DNA from: Clostridiales bacterium
GTDB taxonomy: Bacteria; Bacillota; Clostridia; Christensenellales; JAISNN01
Reading direction: 5' to 3'
Assembly: GCA_031276195.1 (NCBI GenBank)
Contig: JAISNN010000037.1
Location: 1-32,033, forward strand
Length of the DNA: 32,033 nucleotides
In this document: piece after piece, positions 6,351-16,500 of the stretch
How the letters are laid out: each line of letters opens with the position of its first letter
Numbering within the stretch: the first letter of the stretch is position 1
Position numbers and translations under genes: made by a program
Notes under the pieces: generated by a model
Seen by the model: the letters and a program-made list of their open reading frames with translations, nothing else
Database searches by the model: none
Told to the model about the DNA's origin: nothing

Positions 6351-9300
6351 GTGGACATACTAAACAACCGAGAAAAGTTATTAGGCGACGACCTCAAGAG
6401 GGAAATCGCGAACGGAAGCCGCATAAGGATAGCGGCGTCCTGCTTTTCTATTTACGCGTTCAACGCTCTGAAAAAAGAGTTAGAGAGCATCAAGGAATTG
6501 TCGTTTATTTTCAGTTCGCCCGCATTTGCAAGCTGCGAGGTAACCGACAAGTTCAAAAAAGAAAAGCGTGAATTTTTTCTCCCTAACGAAATAAGCGAAA
6601 ACAGCCTATACGGCACGGAATTTGAAGTTCGGCTACGCAACAAACTTTCACAAAAAGCCATTGCGAAAGAATGCGCCGAATGGATAAAGGCAAGGGTCAA
6701 GTTCAAATCGAACAAGACAAGCGGCGACGTTCAGAGTTACATCGCCGTTGACGACAAAATTGTTTACACTCCGATAAACGGGTTCACGACAACGACGCTC
6801 GGCTTCGAACGGGACAATACGCTTTTATCGCCCATAATAAAAATGGACGACACAAGTATGACCCGCACGTTCATAAATCAGTTCGACGAGATATGGGAGG
6901 ACCCCGCAAAGTTAGAGGACGTAACGGAAAACATTGTCGAGCGGATAGCGGGCGCGTACAACGAGAACGCGCCCGAATATATTTACTTTATCGCGCTTTA
7001 CAACATATTCACCGAGTTTTTAAGCGACCTCACGGCGGACTACTTGCCGCAGGAAGCGACGGGTTTTAAGGATAGCGTTATATGGAATAAGCTGTACAAC
7101 TTTCAGCGCGATGGTGCAATCGGAATAATAAATAAACTCGAAAAATATAACGGGTGCATTTTAGCGGACAGCGTCGGCTTGGGTAAGACGTTCACCGCGC
7201 TTGCGGTAATGCAATACTATTCGCTGAAAAACCGTTCGATTTTGGTGCTTTGCCCGAAGCGGCTCGCGGACAATTGGAAGTCGTATTGCGGCAACATAAA
7301 GACAAATATTTTTTATGCGGATAAAATCCGCTACGACGTATTTTACCATACCGACTTAGGGCGGCAGGGCATGAGCAACGGCGTGAACCTTGCGGCGATA
7401 AATTGGGGAAATTACGACCTTGCGGTTATTGACGAAAGCCATAATTTCCGCAACATAAACCCGCTACGAGAACGCGAGTCGCGCTACGACTTTTTGATGA
7501 ACCGCATTATGAAAGACGGCGTAAAAACAAAGGTTTTAATGCTTTCGGCTACGCCCGTCAACAATCGATACAACGACCTACGCAATCAACTCGCGCTTGC
7601 GTACTGCGGCGACTACAAGGCGTTTAACGACGCGCTCGGTACGGGAAAGAGCGTACAAGAGATATTCAGGCAGGCGCAACGCGTTTTTAACGATTGGAGC
7701 AAACTACCGTCGGACAAACGCAAGAACGCCGACCTCATAAACAAGCTCGACCTTGATTTTAGGACGCTGCTCGATAGTGTGACGATTGCGCGAAGCCGAA
7801 AGAATATAACGAAGTATTACAACGTAAAGGACATAGGCAGCTTTCCGAAACGCCGCAAGCCGATTTCTTGTACCTGCGCTTTGACGGACAGGCAAGACGT
7901 TTTCACATACAAGCAAATATACGAGGCTATATATTCCTTGACGCTTAGTGTATACGCGCCTTTTGGCAAGGTATTTGAGAGCAAGCGGTCAAAGTACATA
8001 AAGGATTTTGACTTAGGCGGCAATACCATTTCAACCGAGAGTATGGAGGCGGGACGTGAAACGGGCATAAAGAAGCTCATGAACGTAAATCTTTTGAAGC
8101 GGTTAGAGAGTAGTTGCGAAGCGTTCCGTTTGACGATAAAGACGCTTATTGCGACGAATCAAGAAACGTTGAAGCGCATAGAGGACTTTCAACGGACGGG
8201 CGGCGGACAAATAGAAAGAACGGTCTATGAATACGCCGTACTAAACCCCGACGATGACGAGGAAAACTTCGAGCTTTCAAAACTCGACCAAGGCAAAAAG
8301 GTTCAAATAGACCTACGCGACGTTGACTGCGTAAGTTGGCGTCGCGAGATTTCGCACGACGTAGAGGTTCTAAACGGACTGCTTGCCGAAATGCAGAAGG
8401 TCACGGTCGAGCACGACGGCAAACTCAAAAAATTAAAGGAACTAATCGCCGACAAAATACAAAACCCGATAAATGCGGGGAATAAAAAGGTGCTCATATT
8501 CTCGGCGTTTGCCGATACTACGACATATCTATACGAGCAAATTGCGCCGTGGGTAAAGTCGCGTTTCGGCTTGGAATCGGCAAAGGTCGAGGGCGGGGAG
8601 GGCGACAATAAGAGTACGTTACAATGCGAACGAAAGACGGACGCAATACTGACGCTTTTCAGCCCGATATCCAAAGACAAGGCGAACAGTTGCGTCGTCA
8701 CCAAAGAGGACAAAACGCTTGGCAAAGATATAGACGTTTTGATTGCGACCGATTGTATAAGCGAGGGGCAAAACTTGCAAGACTGCGACATTTGCATAAA
8801 CTACGACATACACTGGAATCCCGTTCGCATCGTACAGCGGTTCGGACGTATTGACCGAATAGGAAGTGAGAACGCGGAAATTCAGCTTGTAAACTTTTGG
8901 TGCGATATAAAGCTTGACGAATACATAAGGCTGAATTCACGCGTCGCAAGCAGAATGGCAATCGTCGACCAAACGACGGGCGCGGCGGATAACCTACTCA
9001 CCGAGGAACAAGTCGAGTACGAGCACCGCGCGCTTCAAATAAAGAAATTGCAAGAGGGCGAGCTTCAAGACTTAGAGGACGTGGACGGCAATATAACCAT
9101 AACGGACTTAGGCTTGAACGAGTTCCGCATGGACATAGTCAACTACATAAAGACATACGGCGAGCCTAAACGCGCACCGAAAGGAATGCACGCCGTCGTG
9201 CCGGAGGACAAAATAAAAGGCTTTGAACGTGGCGTGATATTTGTTCTGCGTAACACAAGCGACGACGTAAAGCGGGCAAGTGAAAATAAATTGAGGTCGT

Positions 9301-9626
9301 TCTATTTGGTGTATATAACCGACACGGGCGAAATAAAGGTAAACCACACCGACGCTAAAACCGCGCTTGACATTATGCGATCGACTTGCAAGGGACGGAG
9401 CGAACCGATGGCGGCGGCGTGTAGAGCGTTCAACAACGAAACAAAAGACGGCTTTAAAATGGAAAAGTATAGCGGGTTGCTTGAAAAGGCGGTGGCAAGC
9501 ATAATAAACGTCAAAGCGGAAAAGGATATCGACAGTTTATTTAAACGAGGCGGCACGACTATTTTAACGGGCGATATAAAGGGCTTAGACGATTTTGAGC
9601 TAATATGTTTTGTGGCGGTGCGCTGA
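6351..9626 (+). CDS. PLD-like/SNF2-type DEAD-box helicase of defence island
   Basis: A 1091-residue superfamily 2 helicase. GTG 6351 is the likely start, with GGGAGA 8 bases upstream. Residues 1-110 resemble the PLD-like N-terminal module found in related helicases, although no HKD catalytic motif is visible. Residues 248-262 (YNFQRDGAIGIINKL) form a Q-like motif. Walker A is ADSVGLGKT from residue 272, motif II DESHNF from 361, motif III SATPVNN from 399, and motif VI RFGRIDRIGS from 830. The two RecA lobes are separated by a long insert (about 430-690), as in SNF2 relatives. An ATP-driven DNA translocase is expected. The stop is followed after one base by the DUF4391 gene, so the two are coupled. 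DrmD of DISARM is a comparable helicase, but DrmA and DrmB are absent here. Confidence 0.93.
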   Translation: MDILNNREKLLGDDLKREIANGSRIRIAASCFSIYAFNALKKELESIKELSFIFSSPAFASCEVTDKFKKEKREFFLPNEISENSLYGTEFEVRLRNKLSQKAIAKECAEWIKARVKFKSNKTSGDVQSYIAVDDKIVYTPINGFTTTTLGFERDNTLLSPIIKMDDTSMTRTFINQFDEIWEDPAKLEDVTENIVERIAGAYNENAPEYIYFIALYNIFTEFLSDLTADYLPQEATGFKDSVIWNKLYNFQRDGAIGIINKLEKYNGCILADSVGLGKTFTALAVMQYYSLKNRSILVLCPKRLADNWKSYCGNIKTNIFYADKIRYDVFYHTDLGRQGMSNGVNLAAINWGNYDLAVIDESHNFRNINPLRERESRYDFLMNRIMKDGVKTKVLMLSATPVNNRYNDLRNQLALAYCGDYKAFNDALGTGKSVQEIFRQAQRVFNDWSKLPSDKRKNADLINKLDLDFRTLLDSVTIARSRKNITKYYNVKDIGSFPKRRKPISCTCALTDRQDVFTYKQIYEAIYSLTLSVYAPFGKVFESKRSKYIKDFDLGGNTISTESMEAGRETGIKKLMNVNLLKRLESSCEAFRLTIKTLIATNQETLKRIEDFQRTGGGQIERTVYEYAVLNPDDDEENFELSKLDQGKKVQIDLRDVDCVSWRREISHDVEVLNGLLAEMQKVTVEHDGKLKKLKELIADKIQNPINAGNKKVLIFSAFADTTTYLYEQIAPWVKSRFGLESAKVEGGEGDNKSTLQCERKTDAILTLFSPISKDKANSCVVTKEDKTLGKDIDVLIATDCISEGQNLQDCDICINYDIHWNPVRIVQRFGRIDRIGSENAEIQLVNFWCDIKLDEYIRLNSRVASRMAIVDQTTGAADNLLTEEQVEYEHRALQIKKLQEGELQDLEDVDGNITITDLGLNEFRMDIVNYIKTYGEPKRAPKGMHAVVPEDKIKGFERGVIFVLRNTSDDVKRASENKLRSFYLVYITDTGEIKVNHTDAKTALDIMRSTCKGRSEPMAAACRAFNNETKDGFKMEKYSGLLEKAVASIINVKAEKDIDSLFKRGGTTILTGDIKGLDDFELICFVAVR

Positions 9627-9627
9627 T

Positions 9628-10197
9628 ATGATAGATTTGACACGCGCAAAAGTGAATAAACGAGTTCCGAAAAACCGCTTTAAGGCGGGGCTTGCTGCGG
9701 TGGATACCATAACGTGGCTGTATAAAATAAGCCCCGAAACGGCGGATTTTCGGCGCGGCGACGCGGTAACGGAAATTCAAATATTCGCCGTTACGTTCAA
9801 GGGCGGCGCGGTGAACAAAAAAGAGCTTGCCGCGATACAAAAGGCAATTCCGTACCCTATACTGTTCATAGCGGGCGGCAAGAGTTACTTCACGGTCGAG
9901 GGCGAGCAGTTCGAGAGCGGCAAGGCGTTCTTAAAGGGCGATGTGTTGAACATAGAAAAACGCTCGTGTATACTCACCGACCTTTATGAGGACATAGCGG
10001 CGGAATTTGTTCCGCTGACACGGCGGACGGGTGAAAGCATAGCCGAACTTGCGGTAAGATATAGGAGTATAACGGCACTTGACCGCGAGATTGCGAGTTT
10101 GCAACGGCAGGTTGACGGCGAAAAACAGCCGAATAAACGTATAAAGCAAAACGAAAGGCTAAAAGAACTAAAAGCCGCAAAGGAGGCCCTGCAATGA
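9628..10197 (+). CDS. DUF4391 domain protein
   Basis: A 189-residue protein whose opening (MIDLTRAKVNKRVPKNRF) and central region (FAVTFKGGAVNKKELAAIQKAIPYPILFI) match what I know of DUF4391, a family of unknown biochemistry that usually sits between a helicase gene and a type III methyltransferase gene. The last 60 residues form a charged coiled coil (LDREIASLQRQVDGEKQ and LKELKAAKEALQ) that may mediate assembly. I chose ATG 9628 because it gives the usual family start; an in-frame ATG at 9610 overlaps the helicase. It begins one base after the helicase stop and overlaps the next gene by ATGA. A structural or adaptor role in the complex is inferred. Confidence 0.85.
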   Translation: MIDLTRAKVNKRVPKNRFKAGLAAVDTITWLYKISPETADFRRGDAVTEIQIFAVTFKGGAVNKKELAAIQKAIPYPILFIAGGKSYFTVEGEQFESGKAFLKGDVLNIEKRSCILTDLYEDIAAEFVPLTRRTGESIAELAVRYRSITALDREIASLQRQVDGEKQPNKRIKQNERLKELKAAKEALQ

Positions 10198-10571
10198 AAA
10201 ATGGCGATAAAAACAAAAAGCAAAACGAGGCGACTATCCGTTCGGCGGCGGAGTATTTGACATACGTCGCTTCAACGGGCGACAACCCGCAGAGCTTAGA
10301 AATGCGCTGCGAGGACGAGAATATATGGCTGACGCAAAAAATGCTTAGCGTTCTTTATGATGTAAGCGTTCAAAATATAGGACGGCACATAAAGAAAATT
10401 TATGCCGATAGCGAGTTGTCAAAGACGGCGGAAATCGCAAAGGCACACGCTGAAACCGAGTTTAAAAAATATCGCATTGTGCGGGACAGACTGTTTATGA
10501 GCGGCTATGATAAATATATCGAACGGCTATCGCAAGCCGTGCAAAACGGACAAAAAGGAGGCAATGACTAA
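10194..10571 (+). CDS. Shortened RhuM-family protein
   Basis: A 125-residue protein that overlaps the DUF4391 stop (ATGA). Residues 20-75 match the RhuM N terminus (AAEYLTYVAST, then the core EDENIWLTQKMLSVLYDVSVQNIGRHIKKIYADSEL). Residues 80-118 match the distal RhuM helix (AKAHAETEFKKYRIVRDRLFMSGYDKYIERLSQ). Full-length RhuM proteins are about 300 residues or more, and the middle portion containing the second Bro-like core is absent. It has no frameshift and is followed immediately, with zero spacing, by the Mod ATG, and AAAGGAGG near 10554-10561 lies before that start. It is therefore a compact, probably functional form. RhuM function is unknown; it recurs as an accessory of restriction-modification operons. 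Confidence 0.8.
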   Translation: MKNGDKNKKQNEATIRSAAEYLTYVASTGDNPQSLEMRCEDENIWLTQKMLSVLYDVSVQNIGRHIKKIYADSELSKTAEIAKAHAETEFKKYRIVRDRLFMSGYDKYIERLSQAVQNGQKGGND

Positions 10572-12641
10572 ATGGACAAACTAAAAATGCAAACGCCGAA
10601 TAAGGTGAACGAAAACGTAGAGAGGATTGCGGCGTTGTTTCCGAATTGCGTTACGGAAGCGATAGGCAAAGACGGCAAGCCTACGCGGGTTGTCGATTTT
10701 GATTTGCTTAGGCAAGAACTTTCCGATTTTGCCATAGAGGGCGGCGAGGAACGTTATCAATTCACGTGGGCGGACAAAAAGAAAAGTATTCTGTTGGCAA
10801 ACAGCCCGATTTCAAAAACGCTCCGTCCTTGCCGTGAGGAAAGCGTGAATTTTGACACAACGAAAAACCTCTATATCGAGGGCGACAACCTCGACGTTTT
10901 GAAGTTACTTCAAGAAACGTATATGGGCGAGGTAAAGATGATTTATATAGACCCGCCGTACAATACGGGGAACGATTTTGTGTACGGGGACGATTTTGCC
11001 ATAAACGCGGAGGAGTATTTGGAACGTTCGGGCGCGGAGGACGAGGACGGTAACCGACTGTTTCAAAACAACGATGGTAACGGGCGGTTTCATACCGATT
11101 GGCTCAATATGATATATCCGCGTTTGAAGTTGGCGCGGGATTTGCTTACCGATGACGGCGTTATTTTTATTAGTATCGACGACAACGAGGTGCATAATTT
11201 GCGCAAGATTTGCGATGAAGTTTTTGGAGTACAGAATTTTATAAATACATTTTCGGTTAAGCGTGGGACAAAAAGCCTAAACAGTCAATTTGAAAAGATA
11301 AAGACGTTGAATGTTGGTTTTGAGTATGTTTTAATATACCAAAAAACTAACGATTTTTATTTTAAGAATCCATTTAAGCCTGCAACCGAAAAACAACAAT
11401 GCGGTAGTTGGGCGGGACTCTATAATAGCCCTGATAGACCGACTATGCGTTATCAAATCGGTAAGAAAATTATTACACAAGGGCAGTGGAAATGGAGTAA
11501 GGAAAAGGGGTTGCGTGCTTATGAAAATTATTTGGAGTTTTTAAGGAAGGGAGGTACAGAGGCAACATTAAAAGATTACTGGGAAAGAAATAAGGATGCA
11601 TATTTTAGTAAGACCGGTTTTGATTTAGAGTTTATAAAAGAAACGGAAACATCGGCAAGCTACTGGGTTTCCCCCAAAAGCGAAGTAATTATGGATACCG
11701 ATTTAGAGTATTCTTCTTCGGGCGATGTGAGCGCAAGAGGTTTGGTTGGCAACGTGTTCTCTGCGCCAAAACCTACTGACTTGATACAAAAATTAGTGTC
11801 AATGGTAACCGACGAGGATAGTCTCATCCTCGATTTCTTTTCCGGTTCGGCAACAACCGCCCATGCGGTTATGCAATTAAACGCGGAGGACGGCGGCAAC
11901 CGCAAGTTTATACTCGTACAATTGCCCGAACAAACGCCCGAAAACAGCGAGGCGCACAAGGCGGGTTACGACAATATTTGTGAGATCGGCAAGGAGCGCA
12001 TTAGGCGCGCGGGGCAAAAGGTTCTTAACGATTTAAGATATACAAGACGCGAGAAGACGGTAAAAACCGCTTTTCAGACTGAACGCCAAAAGCAAATCGG
12101 TTCTCCGAATTTTTTGACCGAGGACAATGCAAGTTTCGGCGAATATACAAGAGGGCAGACAACACTTCGCCCGCAAGAGGAGTATGAACGGCGCGCCAAA
12201 GATCTCGACACCGGTTTTCGCGTTCTTAAACTCGATACAAGTAATATGAAGCCCGTTTATTATAATCCGGACGCGGCGGAGTTTACTCAATCTTTCCTTT
12301 CGACGCTTGAAAGCAACATAAAAGAGGACAGAACGCCCGAGGATTTGCTCTTTCAGGTTATGCTCGATATGGGCGTGGATTTAAGTAACCCGATTACGGC
12401 GGAAACTATCGGCGGCAAAAAGATTTTTACCGTGGGAAATCCCGATTCGGACGGTTTAAACGCAAACCTTATTTGTTGCTTCGACGAAAATATAACCAAA
12501 GAGACGGTTACCGCAATAGCAAAGCGTAAGCCGTTATACGCCGTGTTCCGCGACGCAAGTTTCAACGACGACGCGACAATGGTCAGTTTCGACCAAATAT
12601 TTGTCACCTACAGCCCGACTACGGAACGGAGGGTGATATAG
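10572..12641 (+). CDS. mod: Type III restriction-modification DNA methyltransferase (Mod)
   Basis: A 689-residue beta-class amino-methyltransferase. The catalytic motif DPPY is at residues 127-130 within IYIDPPYNTGNDFVYGDDF; the SAM-binding motif LDFFSGSATTAHA is at about 420-432. The order (catalytic before SAM-binding) and the N-terminal AdoMet-type region (NLYIEGDNLDVLKLLQETY) are typical of type III Mod, expected to make N6-methyladenine and to give the complex its sequence specificity. The segment between the two motifs, about residues 217-400 (11220-11770), is the target-recognition region and is visibly richer in A/T than the flanks. An AAAGGAGG at the end of rhuM serves as ribosome site. 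Its stop overlaps the GTG of the next gene by one base. The length is normal for the family. Confidence 0.95.
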   Translation: MDKLKMQTPNKVNENVERIAALFPNCVTEAIGKDGKPTRVVDFDLLRQELSDFAIEGGEERYQFTWADKKKSILLANSPISKTLRPCREESVNFDTTKNLYIEGDNLDVLKLLQETYMGEVKMIYIDPPYNTGNDFVYGDDFAINAEEYLERSGAEDEDGNRLFQNNDGNGRFHTDWLNMIYPRLKLARDLLTDDGVIFISIDDNEVHNLRKICDEVFGVQNFINTFSVKRGTKSLNSQFEKIKTLNVGFEYVLIYQKTNDFYFKNPFKPATEKQQCGSWAGLYNSPDRPTMRYQIGKKIITQGQWKWSKEKGLRAYENYLEFLRKGGTEATLKDYWERNKDAYFSKTGFDLEFIKETETSASYWVSPKSEVIMDTDLEYSSSGDVSARGLVGNVFSAPKPTDLIQKLVSMVTDEDSLILDFFSGSATTAHAVMQLNAEDGGNRKFILVQLPEQTPENSEAHKAGYDNICEIGKERIRRAGQKVLNDLRYTRREKTVKTAFQTERQKQIGSPNFLTEDNASFGEYTRGQTTLRPQEEYERRAKDLDTGFRVLKLDTSNMKPVYYNPDAAEFTQSFLSTLESNIKEDRTPEDLLFQVMLDMGVDLSNPITAETIGGKKIFTVGNPDSDGLNANLICCFDENITKETVTAIAKRKPLYAVFRDASFNDDATMVSFDQIFVTYSPTTERRVI

Positions 12642-13528
12642 TGGAAAAGATTTCGATCCGTTTTTTCGACGACAAAGAGGTTCGCGCCGTTTGGGACGAA
12701 ACAAACGCTAAATGGTATTTCAATATCGTAGATATTTGCTCGGCGCTAACGGACAGCAAAGATCCAAACGCATATTGGCGTTGGCTTAAACGCAAACTTT
12801 TACAAGAAAAAAATCAAACCGTGAGTGAGGCTCACGCTTTCAAATTTCTTGCCCCCGACGGCAAGCGGCGTTTAATGGACGCGGTAGACGGCGAGGGGGT
12901 CATTCACCTTGCAAAACAATTCCCGAATAATAAAGCGTCAAAGTTTCTTGATTGGTTTGTATACGGCGACAACACAATCGACGGCAAAAGCAAGCAAAAA
13001 GCATACACTCTATTCGAGAGCAATTTGATAAATGAAATCGAAGTCGGTACCGTCAAGGGTTTGCAACAAATACACTCATACCTGTTCGGCGGGCTTTACG
13101 ACTTCGCGGGACAAATTCGTACACACAACATAAGCAAGGGCGGCTTTATGTTCGCATCGGCAAATTTTTTGCCGGGAACGCTTAGACTTATCGAGCGTAT
13201 GCCGGAGAATACGCTTGACGAAATATTAGATAAATACGTTGAAATGAACGTCGCGCACCCCTTTCCGGAGGGCAACGGTAGGAGTACGCGCATTTGGCTT
13301 GACCTAATGCTTAGACGCGCGTTAAAAAAATGCGTTGACTGGAGCAAGATTGACAAAAAGTCATACCTTGCGGCGATGCAAAAAAGCGTAAACGACCCGT
13401 CCGACATAAAGGCGTTAATTCTGCCCGCGTTAACTGATAAAATAAACGACCGCGAAACGTTTATGAAAGGTATCGATTATTCCTATTACTACGAGGAAGC
13501 GGACGACATCGAGGAGGGCGGCGAATAA
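12641..13528 (+). CDS. Bro-N - Fic fusion protein (putative AMPylase)
   Basis: A 295-residue fusion. Residues 1-110 are a Bro-N domain (FFDDKEVRAVWDETNAKWYFNIVDICSAL, KDPNAYWRWLKRKL), of a type found in phage antirepressors and thought to bind DNA. Residues 125-280 are a Fic domain with QIHSYLFGGLYDFAGQIRTHNISKGGF and the intact catalytic motif HPFPEGNGRSTR from H206. Fic enzymes usually transfer AMP from ATP to a protein hydroxyl. I see no clear inhibitory (S/T)xxxE(G/N) helix, so regulation may depend on a partner or on Bro-N. It starts with GTG overlapping the Mod stop (TAGTG), and its stop overlaps the Res start (TAATG). A Fic gene placed between Mod and Res suggests an effector or toxin role within the system. 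Confidence 0.9.
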   Translation: MEKISIRFFDDKEVRAVWDETNAKWYFNIVDICSALTDSKDPNAYWRWLKRKLLQEKNQTVSEAHAFKFLAPDGKRRLMDAVDGEGVIHLAKQFPNNKASKFLDWFVYGDNTIDGKSKQKAYTLFESNLINEIEVGTVKGLQQIHSYLFGGLYDFAGQIRTHNISKGGFMFASANFLPGTLRLIERMPENTLDEILDKYVEMNVAHPFPEGNGRSTRIWLDLMLRRALKKCVDWSKIDKKSYLAAMQKSVNDPSDIKALILPALTDKINDRETFMKGIDYSYYYEEADDIEEGGE

Positions 13529-16500
13529 TGAAATTCAAATTCAAAATACAGCGATACCAAACCGACGCGGTGGCGGCGATAACGCGGGTGTTCGAGGGGC
13601 AACCGTTTTTAGAGCGGCAGAAGTACACCCGCGATTTAGGCATACGCAAGCAGGCAAGCCAAATATCGATTTATGAAACGGACGGCGTAGAGATATCCGG
13701 CTATGAGCGCGAGGATATAGGTTTCGAGAACGCAAAAATTATCCTTTCCGACGAGGCATTGCTTGCCAATGTAAACCGCATTCAAAGTGAAAATAATATT
13801 CGTCTTTCCGATAAACTATTTAAGCAACTTGGGCGCGCCGCGCTCGACGTCGAAATGGAAACGGGTACGGGCAAGACGTACGTCTATATAAAGAGCATTT
13901 TTGAACTTCATAAGCAATACGGGTGGAGCAAATTCATTATCGTTGTGCCGAGTATAGCCATACGCGAGGGCGTCAAAAAGTCCTTCGAGATAACAGCCGA
14001 CCACTTTATGGAATATTACGGCAAGAAAGCGCGGTTCTTTATTTATAACAGCGCGAGGTTGCAAGAGCTCGACGGTTTTTCGAGTAGCGCGGCGATAAAC
14101 GTTATGATTATCAACGCGCAGGCGTTCAACGCTACGGGCAAGGACGCGCGCCGCATAGATATGGTTCTCGACGACTTTCAAGGCAGAAAACCGATTGACG
14201 TTATCGCAAAAAACCGCCCGATTATCATACTGGACGAGCCGCAAAAACTCGGCGGAGAAAAGACGCAGGCAGGGCTTACAAAATTCAAGCCGCTGTTTTC
14301 GATGAGTTTTTCGGCAACGCACGTGAAATACAACAACCTCATTTACGTGCTGGACGCGCTTGAAAGCTACAACCAAAGGTTAGTTAAAAAAATTGAGGTA
14401 AAAGGCTTCGAGCTCAAAAATCTGCGCGGTACAAGCGGCTATTTATACCTTAGCCAAATCGTACTGAGTAAAGATAAGCCGCCGATGGCAAAAATTGAGT
14501 TCGAAATTAACTACTCAAAAGGCATAAGCCGCGAAACGCGCATACTCAAAAAAGGCGACAACCTTTATTACCTGTCGCAAGGGAAAAATATGCCGCCTCT
14601 TTCGCAATACGAAAATGGCTTTGTCATTTCCGATATTAACCCGTTCAAAAACACCATCACCTTCTTAAACGGCGAGGAAATAGAGGTGGGGCGCGTTGCG
14701 GGAGACCTTAGCGAATCGGCAATCCGACGCGTTCAAATCCGCGAAACGATACTGTCGCACTTTGAGAAAGAGGAAAGCAATTTTTATAAAGGCATAAAAA
14801 CTTTGTCGTTGTTTTTCATTGACGAGGTGGCGAAATACAAGAGCTACAACGACGCGGGCGAGGAAGTAAACGGCGAATACGCCGACGTTTTTGAGCGTGA
14901 ATATGCGGCGATATTGTCCGAAAAATTAAGCCTTATCGAAACGCCGTATATAAAGTATTTACAGGGTTTAGAAGGCAAGAAAACGCATAACGGATATTTT
15001 TCAATAGACAAAAAAACGGGTCGGGCGGCAAACCCGTCGATTATAGGGCGAGGCGAGGACAAAGGGCTGTCGGACGATATATCCGCTTACGATTTGATTT
15101 TGAAAAACAAGGAGCGTTTACTTTCGTTTGAAGAGCCGACACGCTTTATTTTCAGTCACTCCGCGCTTCGCGAGGGCTGGGACAACCCCAACGTATTCCA
15201 AATTTGCACGCTTAAAAAGAGCGACAGCACGGTTACCAAGCGGCAAGAGGTCGGACGCGGAATGCGCCTTTGCGTGAATTCGCAGGGCGACAGGATAGAC
15301 GCAAGTACACCGAATATAAGCGTTCACGACATAAACAAGTTAACGGTTATAGCGAGCGACAGCTACGCCGATTTTGTCACCGGGCTTCAACGCGAGATAA
15401 AAGAGGAACTCTACGACCGCCCGACAAAAGCGACGCAGGAATATTTTATAGGCAAGTTCGTGAAAGACGCGGATGGTAAAGCCGTTCAGCTTGACAAGCC
15501 GCTTGCCAAAAAGTTATATATGTATTTGAGCGTGAACGAATACACCGACGACAACGACAATGTCACGCAAAAATACCGCGAGGCGTTAAGCGCGGGAGCA
15601 TTAGAGCCGCTACCCGTTGAATTGCAGCCTTATGCGGCAAGTATAGCCACGCTTGTCGGCTCGGTGTTCAGCGGCGAATTGCCGTCCGATATGATAGACA
15701 ACGCGCAAAAGCCGCCCGTCGTAAACAAGCTCAACGACAATTTCTACAAGAAAGAGTTCCGAACGCTTTGGAACTATATCAACCATAAATATACCTACGA
15801 CGTGGAGTTCGACAGTGCGGAATTGATAAAAAAAGCAATCGCGCATCTTGACGGCAAATTATTTGTAACGCAACTCAAATACGTAACGACGACGGGCATT
15901 CAAAAGGGCGAAATGGATGCGGAGGCATTAAAGCGCGGTGAAAGCTTCACGCTCGGTAAAACGGTGACAAAGGAGCTTAAAATATCCGCAAGCCGCATCA
16001 AATACGATCTTATAGGCAAAATCGCGCTCGGCACGACGCTTACAAGAAAGACGGTCGTGGCAATTTTGCAAGGAATAAGCCCGAAAACTTTCTATTATTT
16101 CAAGGCGAACCCGGAGGAATTTATAACAAATGCGATAAACCTTATAAACGAGCAAAAAGCCGCTTTCACGGTCGAGCACATAACCTACACTCAAACCGAC
16201 GGAACCTACGAAGCGGACATTTTCAGTGCGGAAAAACAACGCTCGGAATTTGAAAAAGCGTTCAAGGCGGACAAGCACATTCAAGACTACGTGTTTACGG
16301 ACGGTACGGCGGAAAAGAGCGTTGAGCGCAGATTTGCGGAAGCGCTCGACACGGCGGCGGAGGTTTGCGTTTACGCCAAGTTGCCGCGCACGTTCCAAAT
16401 ACCGACACCCGTGGGCAATTACAGCCCCGATTGGGCTATTGCCTTTAACGACAACAGCGGCGTAAAGCACATTTATTTTATAGCCGAAACAAAAGGCACG

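Noticed and set aside
6351-9626. DISARM system (DrmD-like helicase)
   Set aside because: No DrmA, DrmB (DUF1998) or DrmC genes are present, and the methyltransferase is type III Mod with a Res partner.
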